From: Acheta domesticus
Lineage: Eukaryota > Arthropoda > Insecta > Orthoptera > Gryllidae
Reading direction: 5' to 3'
NCBI GenBank assembly: GCA_031308135.1
Contig: JAHLJT010004567.1
Location: forward strand, 129,217,356 to 129,281,355
DNA: 64,000 nt
Part shown: piece after piece, positions 42,371 to 55,893 of the stretch
Position numbering within the stretch: the first letter of the stretch is position 1
Layout of the letters: each line of letters begins with the position of its first letter
The notes under the pieces: generated by a model
Told to the model about the DNA's origin: nothing
The model's database searches: none
What the model saw: only the letters and a program-made list of their open reading frames with translations
Position numbers and translations under genes: made by a program

Positions 42371-45289
42371 GACCGTTGGATTTACAAACATATTTAGGCG
42401 AGTACTAATATGTATGGCATGTTCGTTATCTACTTTATAATGTAAGAATGAGCAGAAGAAAGTTCAGTGTCAGTAATAAAAGTACGTATCTGACAATCAA
42501 TTATAACAAGAGTCATTGTACTAGTATATCGTATCGTATAAATATTATATAAAGTACTCAAGCAAGAGTTTGCAGAACAAGAATTTGATGGTAGAGAGAG
42601 AGGGAGAGAGGGTGAGAGAGAAATTGGCAATATCATAACCATGTGGTAATGACTTCGTAAGTCGTTTTAACTTTTCAAATAATTAATTCCGTCTAGGTTT
42701 ATTGGGAAAATCATGCCAATACTCTTTCATAGGTTTATAAATTGTAATAGGAGATTATTTGTCCCGCACATATAGCTAACTGCTTGATATGATCGGTGAT
42801 GCTTTCGGAGTTTCTATCGTTTGTACAAATTTTCTGTTTTTGCCGAATCAAACTAACTATGAAATTATAGGACATTTTGTATCATTGAGTTCAATGCTTT
42901 AAAGATCTAACAACCCAGCATGCCTGAAATCAGTTCCATGTCGCGATTTTGGAGTGCAATAATGCTATTTCTCTGTAACGATTGGGATAAATATGGCAAT
43001 TTAGGTAATAGTTTGATTTCTCAACAGTTGTGATTCCAGATAAAGAACTTCGAGATCAACATTATCCCATTTGAGTTAGATCTGTTCTATCTTGCCCACT
43101 ATAGCTCTTAACATATAATATTGCGGTATGTGGCTTTTGGACTTCACAAAAATAACAGTGTTCTTAAAAGGGTTAAAACATTGTAATGGAAACCATCGAA
43201 TTCAATAACAATATTTATGGTGAGTTCTTGAAATGCATGTCTTTTAAATTTGTGTACTTAGTCTATTTATAATTATCAGTAAAACGGCCAGAGGTGTTTA
43301 TTTATGAAATCAAGGCTTTGGAATACAGTATATTGTTTTGCCAATAATAATGCAATATTTAAGGGTATGATCGTTTAATTATTTCTGTCCCATATCATCA
43401 ATATATCACCTCTTCTTTGGCTACTTATTTTTAGACACCAATCACACAGAATTAAGATTGAAAGTATTTATTTGTAAAAGGTTAATAAAAAGTTTTCATT
43501 AACGGTAGTTTGCATGCATATTGCGTATGCCCGTTTTACGAATTTACTTGAGTTTTAATTCTGTGGGATTTGTGTGTAAATTAATTGCCAATTGTGTTTT
43601 GAAAAGATTTCTTCAATCATTTCAGAAACATACGTCGTAGAATGATTAATTAAGAATCCAATATTATTGATCAGAGGTTTCAAAACTATTCTAGTAGCTA
43701 CGTAACAATTAATTATTAAATTGTATTTCAATAAAAATGAAGATTTGTTGCTAAAATGAATGCATGAAAAATTGCACTTACAATAAGAGTTAGTTTTTAT
43801 GTTGCATTACATCATGTGTGAAAAGATGTTATAGTTGTTATTCTTAGTTTACTCATGGAAGCTATTTTCCCCTAAAAACAATAGATGTTTAATTTACTAT
43901 TTCATATTGCATAAGAAAAATTTTAGCAGTAACTTCTCAGAGGATCTCAAATATTATATCTCAAAAAACAGGTACAATATTAAGAGAAAAATTATTTTGT
44001 TGATTAAGTTGATCTTTACACGAGAAGTAAATATCATAAAATGCTATTCTGAATGCTTTGTAATGAATATTGCAGTGTTGAAAATAAAGTTATAAGACTG
44101 TCGTTCTAGTTCTGTTATTTGAGGCTGTAAATACTGGTGTACGACATTTCTATTTTCGCAGGATAATGTAGAGTAAAACATTATCATATCGCCAAATGAT
44201 CGACTTGTCAGCAAATTCTTTTTCATTTGTTGTTTTTTCTTGAAATCACTTACAATCAGAAGTCATATCTTATGAAAGCTGTCGGCAGGTAATGAAAAGG
44301 GGTTTATCAGGGAAAATAAAAACTTTTCCCGTCTTCATTTGCCAATTAACTCTGTGTTTCATTCAAAATGTCGAATGCCAGTATGTACACGACCCGTTTC
44401 TTATCCTTTTGGAATTCCATATTCTTAACTTTTTCCAAACTACATCCTTCATTGGAAGTCTCAATGGTAATACGAATTAATTAGGTTTTTGGTAAATAGG
44501 TGGAGTCAAGAAGGTATCGATTCTAAACTTGACGGAATTCAATGTTCTTAAACAAGTGCAAGTGACAAGTGTTTTACACCTCTCTGCGATGGAAATCATG
44601 TTTACATTGCAATACTTTCAAAGATGTGAGGTAAAGACAGTGTAATGGAATGGGTGTGCGTGTGACCCTTCACTATGTTCGTCCCACGTTTGGGCAGGGC
44701 AATGTAATGAATGGCCTCGTATGCGTGGCTCTAACCACTCTGCTCTCAGTCAACTTAACTTCTTCAGCCCCAAGATGGGCGGTTAATGTGATAAACCGTG
44801 ACCACAATGAAATACCCCTGCGCGATAGCACGTGTTACGTGCCTTCTACGCTTCGTTATACCCGTTATACGTCTGCGTTGGGTGCCCTGTTAATTAATAC
44901 ACTTCTCTTTCTATTGACAGCTCTAATTTGCCTGTATGCTAGCTAACTTCTTATAACATTTAAATTTGTTTGCGGGCGTGATTTTGTGATAGCCCCTGTA
45001 CAGGAACTGAAACCTGGTACTCGTTGCAATGCGCGCGTAGGTCAGTATCTAATTACTATAAATCACAACACAGCATGAAGAGGTTTTATTGACAGACACT
45101 ACTGTGTTCATCTCCCTTTATTCAATCAGCCTCTCTTTCGTCAATAACCGATTTCTTTCTTTTCGATAAACAATACATTGACATATAAACATAAATACCC
45201 TTCACTGACACAACATAAAATTAAATTGACACAAAAAGAAAACCATTCTCACTGAATAATTCGCAAAATTCCATTCATACCAAATACGC
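42371..45289. other. AT-rich region, no supported gene
   Basis: There is a short GA-rich tract at 42588-42622. A 98-codon plus frame at 44650-44946 has a signal-peptide-like stretch at its second Met and a hydrophobic C-terminus. It is somewhat GC-richer but matches nothing I know, so it is not called as a gene. Confidence 0.4.
44704..44946 (+). CDS. hypothetical small membrane or secreted protein (weak)
   Basis: From the inner ATG at 44707 the peptide is about 79 residues. Residues 1-21 look like a signal peptide ending S-S-A. The middle has four basic residues and a Cys, and the last 23 residues are hydrophobic (L-L-I-N-T-L-L-F-L-L). No splice signals, neighbours or homology support it, so chance is a real alternative. 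Confidence 0.15.
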   Translation, partial: VMNGLVCVALTTLLSVNLTSSAPRWAVNVINRDHNEIPLRDSTCYVPSTLRYTRYTSALGALLINTLLFLLTALICLYAS

Positions 45290-46396
45290 ATTTTGAAAAA
45301 AACAAAAAAATAACTCATAATAAACTTTACGTCATATTAAAGAGTGCCATTAGCACTATCCGAGAGTTTTTTTAGCCATATATGAGAAAATGGCGTTTGA
45401 GCGTTTCTGAAAAGCGACACTTGAGCTACTTTTAACAGAAAACGGTTGTGTTTTCGATAAACTTTACTTGACATTATTTAAAGCACATGTACTCGTAAAT
45501 ATAATAATGTGAAAAAATCGCCGCTAATGTAAACATTATCAACGTGAGAAACATGTGAAAAAAATTAAATTTTTGTAAGTATTTAAAAAACCAACCAATA
45601 GAGGAATATGGCTTTTATATCAACTGATAGAGTACATTTGCCACTATACCTACCAAAAGTTTGAAGAAAAAATGTGGACCCGTTTTTGAGAAAATCTTCT
45701 TTTTGTAATTTTTTTAAAATTGCACTTATTGCACGGAATTTTGCGTGAAAACTACTAAAATTTTCAAAACAATGTACATGACCTTCATCAATGAACTCAC
45801 TTTGGAGAACACATTTTATTTGAAGGAAAAATCTCTATCTTCAATTTTGGTGTTCCAAAATGTCACCGAAAAAATTTTAAACTTCTGCAATTTTCAAAAA
45901 TTCAAAGTTACCCGCAAAAAGCGGTTCTATGCCACCTTAATAAATGTATTTTGCTCTGAAATTTAAAGAAACAATTTGGAGATGTTTTTGAGAAAATGTT
46001 TAAAATGTCGGGGGGCTTCATGTAAAGTACCCCTAAATTTTACAGAATCTTTTTCAAAAGCTTCGACTAAAACCACATCGACATGGTAATATTCGTTTTG
46101 GAAGAAATCATACGTGTGACTGAGGCACTAACAGTGTTTACAGACGGACAGACGGACGTTTTCCTTTTTAATTGGTTTTTCGATATCAAGGGCTCACAAA
46201 ATAGGGTTTATGGCTACACCTCGTGTTAGGGGATTTTTTTTCTTAGTTTAGCAACTGGTTTTAACCACTTTTTCGTTATCACGGCCCGGCAATGAAGTTT
46301 TTTCCGCCGAAAATTGGCTATTTTTTCGCGCAGCATTACATAACTTTCCCCTTACTACGTATATCACTCCGTGTATACGTACGTATACGGAAAAGT
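45290..46396 (+). mobile_element. unit U copy 5, 5'-truncated
   Basis: Begins in the interior of U and ends ATACGGAAAAGT at 46396. It keeps the GAGAAAATGGCGTTTGAGCG block (45384), the ATTCAAAGTTACCCGC block, a short GGACAGACGGACG tract (46144-46157) and the CGCGCAGCATTACATAACTT end block. Confidence 0.62.
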
Positions 46397-46544
46397 AAAA
46401 AATGTTTAAATTATCTAATTTGGGAAAACAGACAAGTCCTGTACATTTATCTGCATTGATTCTATTAGTGAGTAGAAATACTGCAATTGATTTTCAATAA
46501 AGTTTGTAGACTCTTCAATAGTTTTTTCTGCAACAACACATTTA

Positions 46545-46660
46545 TCAAATTAAAATCTGTCTGGGATTCGAACCTGACATCTTCCGAAGTGAATTGCCGA
46601 ATCTCAGACCACCTTAAACAGCTTGGCCATTGGAGAGAGTTGCAAAGTGAAGACATACAT
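46545..46660 (-). repeat. tRNA-derived SINE head or tRNA pseudogene
   Basis: On the minus strand, TGGCCAAGCTG (46630-46620) is a full match to the Pol III A box TRGYNNANNNG. It is followed 46 bp later by GGTTCGAATCC (46574-46564), a full match to the B box. Cloverleaf pairing is incomplete, so a SINE head or pseudogene is likelier than a working tRNA gene. Confidence 0.55.
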
Positions 46661-46822
46661 CATTCAAAACGTATTTGTTTCAGCTCTAGCATTAGGAAAC
46701 CGGTAATTGTTAACCCGAAAAAAAAGACGTTTTTTGGGCGAAAAAGAAATGCAAAAGTGAAGGGCTTACTACAAATCCTAGATCCGACGAACGAGATTAG
46801 AAAAATAACTACTGCGAGAAAG

Positions 46823-47757
46823 TCTGTGCCATTATATAGAACTACTAGTTTATTTATTTCTATACAGTGTTTTATTACACATATAGAGAAAATTTAAAGA
46901 AAAAAAATGGAGTTGTTTTTGAGTATTTTGGGAAATTTGAAGCAAAAATTGCGCAAAAACGACTCGTTTCTCAGAATATTTTCCAGAACCTTTTTTAAAG
47001 AGCTAATTTTTTACAGCAGACTTCGGCTGAAGTATAAATATCTTTCTACAATTTTGTAGTTTTTACTATTTTTTGCAATTAAAAAAAACAAGTAATTCCC
47101 GGAAGTAAGACTAACACCATATATTTTATCGTTCTTCATTACATAAGTGAAGAAAATTTATAGAAAAAAATTGGAGCGGTTTTTGAGAATTTGTTTTGTA
47201 AATTTGAAGCGCTATTTACACAAAAACTACTCGTTCTAAAAAAATGCTCATGATCTTATTTACAGAGGTAATTTTGTACAACGGACTTTGTCTGAGGCAA
47301 AAATCTCTATCTTTAATTTTTCAATGTTAAAATTGTGTTTTGCTATTTTGGAAAACTTGGGGTTGTCAAAGAAATTGGTACATCATTTCCTTAAACGTCC
47401 TTTGCACTATTCAACAACAAGATTGAATCAAAAAAATGTGGATCTAATTTATTTTACTCTGAAAATTTCTGACTGATTTATGTAAAGTACACCCCAAAAT
47501 TAAAATATTGGTTTCAAATTCCAAGAGCCTTGACATCAGTGAAAACGATTGGGGAAAATCCATTTTGAAGAAAGCCGGTTGAACAGTTATGGCGCGAGCA
47601 TTGACGGACAGACATATAAACGGACGCTTTGCCGTCAATCGATTTTGCAGTATCAAGAAGCAACAAACAATAGATTTTGACTACGCCATGAAATAGAGAA
47701 TTTTTTTGTAAATTTAGCAATAGGTTTTATGCACGTTTTCTTTACCAGACCCCAGTT
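46823..47757. mobile_element. unit U relatives, diverged and interrupted by an LTR
   Basis: 46823-46855 is a U terminus in minus orientation (GAGAAAGTCTGTGCCATT...CTACTAGTTT). 46860-47757 is a strongly diverged plus-oriented relative with TTGGAGCGGTTTTTGAGAAT, a GACGGACAGAC remnant (47604) and the TTTGCAGTATCAAG block. It stops at the solo LTR (47762), where the other copies would continue. Confidence 0.5.
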
Positions 47758-47761
47758 CTTC

Positions 47762-48261
47762 TGTCATGTCGTGCTTGTCAAGTCGCGCATGACTTTTATA
47801 ATTGGCGCGCGAGCAGCAAGACAGCGCGCTCTGTCGGGGATCGACGGCGGCAGCAGCAAGCCGTTGACACGGCTTGGTAGGCTGGAGCCACGAGAGCGAG
47901 TCTCACCGCATCGGCCCTTCAAGGGAGCCAGCCGCACCCCGAAGGCAGTCCCGAGTGCAGACACGAGTCGAGTCCAGTGAACCAGCAGTCGGTAGTCTAT
48001 CGTCGCGGGGCGACGGTCACAGCCAGCAGTCGGCGGGAAACGTCCAGGAGCCGGACGTGTGGGGAAGCAGGGGATAGGAGATTGCCAAGGACTGGCAATG
48101 TGGCGGCTAGTGGTACTTACCACCCGTCGGTCTGATGCCGTAGGAAGACGGCACAGCTCAGGGAGAGACTACTCCCTAACCCTGTAATGGCTGGCAACTA
48201 TGTAATTAAAGAATCAATAAACTGTTGAGTTAGCGTGCGACTTTCATTTATGGACATAACA
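47762..48261 (+). mobile_element. solo LTR with 4-bp target duplication
   Basis: 500 bp starting TGTCATGTCG and ending ACATAACA, flanked by CTTC at 47758-47761 and 48262-48265. It is GC-rich with AATAAA at 48216-48221. No internal sequence is present, so it is the product of LTR-LTR recombination. The orientation is set by the polyadenylation signal. Open frames in it are not genes. Confidence 0.75.
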
Positions 48262-49755
48262 CTTCCGATCTCTCTTTTCGTCACACGCATTAGCTCAGAC
48301 AACAAACGACTCGTGCGCGAATCACAGTTTGGCGCGCTTGTTACCTAACTTACCGTTTTGATGTATTCTTCTTAAAGTATTTTCGTACGGTTAGGGATTA
48401 TGCTGAGCATCAAAGTGAAAATATTTCCCTTCCTTAATTTTCACATTAAAACTTAACTAAGCGAAATACGTCCAGGTAAATCGCCCAGAAAGTTCAAAGA
48501 CATTCAATTTTACATGACCGTGTTCTTAACGTATTCATCTATTTTGACCGGAAATGAATTTTATCTAATGTGTCTCCCCGCCCTTGTCTGCTTTACGACT
48601 ATCTACCCTTATCCCCCCTTCCCCCTTTCTACTTACAGTCCATGCCTAGTGCTACCTCGCTTGATTGGCTCCTTCCCGCCTTACTCTACCTTGATCACTG
48701 CAAACACAGTTGCTACTATCCAGAAAATTACTTACAGATTCATAAAAGTAGTGAATACACGTTGTAAACGCAAATGCGAGGAAAACTGCGCTGAACTGCA
48801 CAATCTAAAATTGAGTTCAAACGATGCGATTCGGTTTCGCTTAATCGGAAGCGCCAGAAATGGTTATTAACTCAAGAAATTTCTTTTTTTCTGTCTTTCC
48901 CACGTCCTATCTTAATTAATTAATAACCAAAAAATGCCTCACGATTCCGAAAATATCTTCCGTAATTCTAATCCGGAATACCAATTCGTCCATACACAAA
49001 TATTTACACCGCCCAGATCTTGACGTGGGAGTCAGACTCCAGAATAAATTTATTTGTGGTGGGTTCTCTGTAGCGTACCTATACAGGTATTTAAATTAAA
49101 TAAAAGGAGAAAAATGCAATTTAAAATGTATTTCGCCCCGATTGAATTGTTGTTAATATTTCTTACCAAAAAATAATAATTATACCTTCCTTCAAGCCCG
49201 TTGTGCCATTGTGCAACAATAGCACGCCATTGCTTGCCCTAGGGGACGGAACACATACAACAACACTCAAATAACAACACAGACGTAATTTTCACCATTA
49301 ATTATTTAGTTATTAGTTATTAGTTAATAATTAAAATTTCATGTTCCCTCCCCTCCTACCCCTCGGCCGTTCCCTTTTATAAACATTTCATTTAAAATCA
49401 ATAAATCTTAAGCTATTTTGTTCCCAAAATTTGAGCTTCATACAATTAATTCGGGTTTAGTATTCTATATTCCAAAATGTCTCCCGTTACTTGTTGTTGG
49501 TGTGGCAGCCTTCTTGATTGATGCCTGCATCCATTTGCATCCTCGTTCCAGCTTCTTTTTTCCCACGGCAACCATAGGGACCACACTCAAAATGTATTGC
49601 GTCAATAGATTTCATAAATTTCGTCCACGTTCGTTCTACCGTGACAACGATAACACCGTGCAAAGTTCACCTCGACCGAACACCGTCTGACATGCGTGCT
49701 TCCTCTACCGCGTCCCGAGATAATATCTGCTCAGATTCATTTTCACCGCCTGTCT
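48262..49755. other. intergenic stretch, no supported gene
   Basis: Mixed composition with a C/T-rich patch near 48570-48640. No exon chain or repeat ends were found. Confidence 0.45.
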
Positions 49756-50019
49756 ATACTGCGATTTCTCCAACCGGGACTCTCAGGGCCACTCAAATCC
49801 CATCTTGGCGATGGAATATGTCACGGCATTTCGCGTCTTTCTCAGTCGTTCCGCTAGATTTCGCACGATCGTGACCGTATGAAGCAGTGCTTGCGATCAT
49901 GCGACTTCTACCGGCAAGACCGAGAAAAGACGCGAAAACCGGCACGACCGTGACATATTCCATCGCGAAGATGGGATTTGAGTGGCCTTGAGGGACGCAG
50001 TTAGAAAAATCTCAGTATA
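49756..50019. mobile_element. palindromic MITE, copy P3
   Basis: 264 bp. The ends are TATACTGCGATTTCTCCAAC and its partner TATACTGAGATTTTTCTAAC (reverse-complemented). The core arms (GGAATATGTCACGGCATTTC) are shared with P1, P4 and P5. The TA ends suggest a Tc1/mariner-type target site. Confidence 0.7.
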
Positions 50020-51585
50020 ATGTTTTTCTCCCACTTTTACCTTCCGTTTGTCTCATTTGTTGATCATCCGTCCGTCTCCAACTGTTTACTCCTTGACCTT
50101 TCCCAATATTGTTTCGTTATACCAATTATTTCTCTATCACCAAATACTATAAAGACAATACAGGACACTTCGCGATATATCGAGAAACATCCATCTGGTG
50201 GCAGACCCTGGTAATAACTCGTACACCCTAACCTCAATGCTCTGTTGGTGTTTGTTGTCTGCTTGATTTCTTTTCATTTTATTGTCTTTCTGGTCGATTT
50301 CTGGAAAACATATTTTACAATACTGTTCTTTAAATCATTCTACGTATGGCAGGAAACAATTCTGTAGTTTTTGGCTTTATTATAAAATACAGCAGAACTC
50401 GCGTTCGTTCTTCACATTTCCTCGTGATAAAAACAGGTAAAAATTGAAAGAATCTTGAACATGAATGATGCTAGTTTAATACAATTTGACTTCTCTTTGT
50501 AATAAAATGCATTAAAAACTATAAAATTACTTAATTGGGAGACTACTTGCACATTGCCATTCCCAATGCCATGCGTAACGAACATTGCAGAAATGGATAT
50601 AACACTGAAGATATTCCTACAAGTTTCATACAGGAAAATTCTGAGTCCTATGTATGTGGCTGGTTGTGTAGTACCGTTCCATATGATGGTTGTAGAAATG
50701 CCTAACAGAATTTGGATGAAAAGTATAAATTAAGAAACTCGTATATTGTGATTAAACAGTATGTGAATGCCACGCTTTTCTACCCAAATGAATTCGCCAT
50801 TAGTTTTCTAAGACTGAATATGTTTTCAATAAACACTTTTTAAATTGTTTACGTCAAAGTAAACTTGACGCACAAAAACAATTAATGCAAATCATTAATA
50901 TTCACTTGCAGAATATTTTATGTAAGGGGTGTAATAATCTGTATGAAAGCAGAGGTATCAATGTATTGATACAGTGCTTTTTAAAGGAAGCAAATGGAAA
51001 AAAAGCCAAATGTATCAGTGGAAGTGTTTAGGCAAGAAAAATCTTGCATTTGTAACAACTTTATTCGTGAAAATAATTTTCATTATATGTTCATTAAATG
51101 TTCAATGTTCTCATGTCCATTATAACACATCGTACATTATAATTTTCCGTAATTTGAGTCCTTCAATATAATTAAATCACAGCGAGATTAGGTAAAAATA
51201 AGTCTTATTTCGTTAGGTAGATTAAAAAATATTTGTTTCTTCAGTAAGAATCATACTGACATTTCTATTTGGCGCTACATTACCAGGTTCTGACACTAGG
51301 ATCGCTAGTGGGAACTTGTTTCCATCGGTTGCGTGGAAGAACGGGGAAGTGTCCTGTATTGTCTCTATAGTATTTGCTATCACGGAAATTACTCACGAGT
51401 CCTTACCTATTCAATCTTAATCTCTTATATTTAAATATTCCCTCACTATAGTTATTTATATCTGTATTCACGTGCAGGCATACACACTCACGTCATTTAT
51501 GTACTTGTAATCACCACCATATTTGCGTCCCTAGGAATTTCCAAATTAACATTTACGTTCATTTTCTACTCATGACAACACATGT
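50020..51585. other. AT-rich intergenic stretch, nothing recognised
   Basis: No supported gene or repeat boundary. Confidence 0.5.
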
Positions 51586-51885
51586 GATAAACTATCACAT
51601 TACATCGCATTACTATCACATTACATTCACAACTATCACATTACATTAATTCACAAAACGAAATATTATTTTGAACTGTGCAGTACACATTGCTAGCATT
51701 GATTTTGCAATTGTCTGGTTTTGTAATTGTGAATCGAAAGTACTTTCAAGTACCACTTTAAAATTCACAAAATGATAGAATGGCAGATTATTTTGAGCTG
51801 TGCAGTACAAATTGCTAGCATTGGTTTAACAATTGTGTGGTTTTGTAATTGTGAATCGAAAGTACTTTAAAGTATCACTCTGAAT
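51586..51885. repeat. two local tandem repeats
   Basis: ACTATCACATTACAT recurs three times at about 51592-51648. A ~90-bp block (GTGCAGTACA...GAATCGAAAGTACTTT) is repeated with a 122-bp period, first copy from 51671 and second from 51793. Confidence 0.8.
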
Positions 51886-51889
51886 CGGA

Positions 51890-51950
51890 TAACCCGCAAT
51901 TCTTTCCAAAAATATTTTCGACTAAAATTGGAGTTACGAGGTTTCATTAT
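51890..51950. repeat. dispersed repeat shared with the window end
   Basis: The string TATTTTCGACTAAAATTGGAGTTACGAGG and onward (51917-51948) recurs with few changes at 63964-64000. Confidence 0.55.
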
Positions 51951-52156
51951 ATAGTGTAATGACGCAATGCTCCTAGGCATGTAGACAGTGAATTTTGTAC
52001 ACCAATCTCATTTTGCTTATACAGAGTTTTGTGATGAATCGAGTTGTAAAGGGGGACTTGTGGCAGGGTTTGCCAGCCAGTTATGTCTGACGACACGCGA
52101 GAGCGCCAAGGGCTGTAACTTTGGAGGTATACTTCGTTTTTTCTTTCTTGAATAAC

Positions 52157-52165
52157 AATGATAAC

Positions 52166-52203
<38 letters not shown>
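52157..52203. repeat. (ATA)n microsatellite
   Basis: About 15 uninterrupted AAT-type triplets. Confidence 0.95.
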
Positions 52204-52205
<2 letters not shown>

Positions 52206-53050
52206 GCACGAGTAAGGCTGGTAATTTATTCACAAAACAATACTTGTCTTCCCGGAAGTGAATCCTTCACTTACTCTCCTTCGATGAAATTATCGTGCCA
52301 CGTTTCAGAACTAAAGCAAACGGGAATCAAACACAACACCAGTGCCTGGACGCAGGTCGCAACACAGTTTCGATATTCGTGTCCTGGATTTTCGAGCAAC
52401 TTGAACACCCCCCCCCCCCCAAGACGAGTGGCTGGACTACCTGTCTTCACTCGCTGCGTGAGTCGACCTTTGCCAAGAGAAGCCTGTGGAAGTAAAATTT
52501 GCAAAAAAAGTGAAATTTGCATGGTCAAACGGAAGACCAGGTCTCATGGCCTGAGTCTCTCCACGTAATATAAGGCATCAATTCAATTCAATTATAAAAA
52601 GAAACGCTTCCGCAAAGGATAGCGTGTGGTTTGTTCGCGCGAAAATAAAGTTGCAAAAAAAGTGACTATTGACTCCCCGCCTGCGCTAACTACCAGTAAA
52701 CAAACCTAGCGTTGCCCCATCTCTCCGTAAAGGCAAATAGAGGAATATGAGAAAACTTATTACTCTGTGCAGTAAGCCCAGAAGAAGAGGGGCAGTAGTG
52801 AGAACATGACCCAGGTCCCGAAATTTTTTCATTAAAAATAAATAGAATGTTTTTACTTATAATTCAGATTAACCAGAGTAAGTTATTTCTTTTGCCTGGA
52901 GAAATTAATTGTTTATGAATTGGCGGGAGAGGGAACTTTTGTTTGGAATAAAGGGGCCAAGAATCTTCTACCTCAGACATCTTCATTTACTTCACTTTCT
53001 CAAGGTTGCCCTGGTGCTGCAGCAGCACATACTTTCTCCTACTTGTTACG
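52204..53050. other. intergenic stretch, no supported gene
   Basis: A poly(C) run (14 C) lies at about 52410-52423. The frames around 52160-52570 are open only through simple sequence and lack motifs. Confidence 0.45.
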
Positions 53051-53054
53051 GTTA

Positions 53055-53535
53055 TTTAAGGTATTGCACATCTTAAACATTCGTTTACACAAATGTAATT
53101 TTTTAAAATTTCTCTCACGCCTTTAATATGCACATTTCCAGCAATTTGTGTACATTATTGCACTTGTGAATAGAAGTGCTCTAAATGACTTCCTACGAAG
53201 TTTTTTGAAAACTCAAAAGTTTTCTTGGAAATAGATCTTCAAATTTCGCATTTCACAAATTTTACGTAAACATTTTCTTAAAAACAGCTCAAATTTTTTT
53301 CAACGAAAATGTCCATATACAACGAGAATTTACTCTTCTTTAATATTATTAAAGATAAATTTCGATTCTACCATTAGGAAACAGAAAAATTGATAAAATA
53401 AAAAAAATATTCTTTGGGTGGTGATAGATGGCAGCTGGCATGAGGTTGGGAGAAGAATGAATAGATAGCCCACACCAAAGAAATTAGAAAAGTAATACGA
53501 GAAAGTTTGTGCCATTCTGTAGCGCCACTAGTTTA
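53055..53535 (-). mobile_element. unit U copy, left part in minus orientation
   Basis: Ends GCCATTCTGTAGCGCCACTAGTTTA at 53508-53532 (read as two parts of the U terminus) and matches 9870-10300 of copy 1. Shared blocks are ACCATTAGGAAACAGAAAA and TTTGGGTGGTGATAGATGG. The GGGAAAGT half is missing. Confidence 0.6.
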
Positions 53536-55670
53536 TTGAATTATTTTATGGGCAGAGCAAAATATGTTTAGAAACATGGCGCAGAACTTATTTTCATATT
53601 CACAGACAATCGCGCCATCCGTTTATTGCTGTCTTCTAAAATTGCATATTTCGTAAAGTTGTTATTTCTTTTTGTGCATAAATGTATTTATATCCTTTTT
53701 GTTTCTCTTGGTTATGAGGAAAATGTGGTTTGATCGCCCAAGTCTCGCCGAATAAAAATAATAATAATTTACATTACGAATTTCCAATGGGAGCAGGCAT
53801 TGAGAAAAGTCTGTGTAGCCTCCAGACTATGCGAGGTGTCTGTGGATATTCCCCGAGCGCTTGGGTATCCAACGAATCCATAAAGCATTGAAACACTTTT
53901 GATTTTAGCTGAAAATTGTAAATATTAGCGCCATTCAGCCTTATTGTTCTAACTTACTGAGTTCTCATACCGAGTCTCATCTCACGACTTAAGTCACAGC
54001 TGACGAGACATACTCACTACTTAAGTCACACCCTACTCACCCACACCGAGACATACTCACTACTTAAGTCACGCCTGACGTTATACGACAGCAAGGCTGA
54101 AAGGGGCCGTATTTATTAAATATTTCCTGTTTACTCGTTGCGTTATTGAACAGAATTTTTTTATATTCTTCAAATGAAGAATGAGATGGCGGACAGAACA
54201 AGGTCTGCCGGGTTTCCTAGAACAATCTGTAGTTTAACACTGGATAACAATTTTGGATGTGTTTAGACGGTTGAATAAAAAGAAGATTAAAATGTCTATT
54301 CCGCCGAAATTCAGTGTTTTTATTTTATTTAGAAAGCAACTGAATGACACATTTTTCAGAATTATCATAGTGTTTCTGGTAATTTTATCTACATGATCAT
54401 ATTTTTCTACTTACTTTCTCTTTACTACTTGCAACAATCGATTTGACAACAATGCAAGGATTCTTCTATAAGGACATTGCCTACAAGAGCCCATTGTACC
54501 TTCTCGACGCGACAACATTAAATCAATACATTATTTACATCAAGGGTACAACAAAATCCCACCCACTTCACCTCCTTCTTAAACCGTAAGATTGCCTAAT
54601 TTGTTTCTATTCATTTGTTGAGATGTCGCTCTATACTCCACAAAAAAACGAAAAGAGGCTTTGAATTTCAAGAAATAGGTATCCAGATGGTTCATATTCT
54701 AAAATGTAGGCAGCAATAAATCATACAATCATAAGAAACAATTATTCTAAAAAATGATCCATTGTAATTTATTTAAATTAAAAAAATATTCCAAATATAT
54801 AAATAAGTTACAAGAATCAAAGAAACAATCCAATTTAACACAATCTGTAGTTCAACACTAGCTTTAAAGTACAGAAAAAGCTTTTTTCCACACGTCTACT
54901 CCAGACTGTTTATGGGTGAAAAACTGGTGATGAATATTTTATGGATTGTCAGAAAACTGACGTTTTCAGAACATTTTATAATAAAGAAAGGCGGCTTACC
55001 AAGTTGTCCACTTTGCTTCACCTGTCACGCCTCATATATGCTTACCTGACACTTGAGGCTACAGGAAATTGTTTCTGTAGATAGGCATGGTATTTAAAAG
55101 ACTAATAGTTAGCCTTTTATTAATTTTAAAATATACGTTAATGGAAAAGTACCCAATATCTTGTATTTTAATTAAAATAACAGTCTTTTCTTGACATAGG
55201 CTTGCAATCTAGCTACTCCTGTCACAAGTGCCAGTTGACTCCTTGTACTAGTCGCGCGTCGACTTTTCTTGATGTCCGAGTTCCCCAGTGCTCAACCCAG
55301 CATGACTCGGCATGGTCTTACACGGAAGGGCACGACAAGATTATCAGGGCTGCCTGCCGCTGCTTTCGAATACAAGCGATAATTCAAATTATTCAGAAGA
55401 TGGGAATTAAGTAAGTACGTACAATAATACCATTTCTCAATAATAAGCAATATTATCATTATCTAATTATTTTCACTTGTGGTTGCTATTAATTACTTTT
55501 TTATCTATTCTATTTTATCGTCTATAATGTTCTTTTGTATTATGAGCGAACGAAGCAGGAATAGTGTTAATAATGTTATAGTTGGCAACACGCATCTGAT
55601 GTGACGTAGGCAGTAGCCTTCTATGCCCGCACCCCGCGCTGGGAGACGTCAAGAAAAGTCGCGCAAAAAA
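53536..55670. other. AT-rich stretch with a short tandem repeat
   Basis: GAGACATACTCACTACTTAAG is present twice at about 54005-54070 with a ~44-bp period, and a diverged copy precedes it. No gene is supported. Confidence 0.5.
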
Positions 55671-55677
55671 AACTTGT

Positions 55678-55893
55678 TTTTTCTTTCTTGGCACACGGGG
55701 GTGTGTCAACAAAATGGAATATCTCACAGTATTTTGCGTCGTTATCGGTTGTGCCGCTAGGAATTGCATGATCGTGACTGTATCGAGCGGTGCTGGTGAT
55801 CATGCGACTCCTGGCGGCACAATGGAGAACGACGCGAAATACCGTGAGATATTCTGTTTTATTGACACGCCCCCGTACGCCAAGAAAGAAAAA
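55678..55893. mobile_element. palindromic MITE, copy P4
   Basis: 216 bp with outer arms TTTTTCTTTCTTGGC and its inverse, and inner arms GGAATATCTCAC...GCCGC...GCATGATCG. The centre is near 55785. The outer arms differ from those of P1 and P3. Confidence 0.68.

Noticed and set aside
46545..46660. Functional tRNA gene
   Set aside because: Both Pol III boxes are present, but acceptor and anticodon stems do not pair well, so it is listed as a SINE head or pseudogene.
47729..48123. Opposite-strand frames of 83-119 codons
   Set aside because: They lie in the solo LTR and overlap each other without any protein signature.
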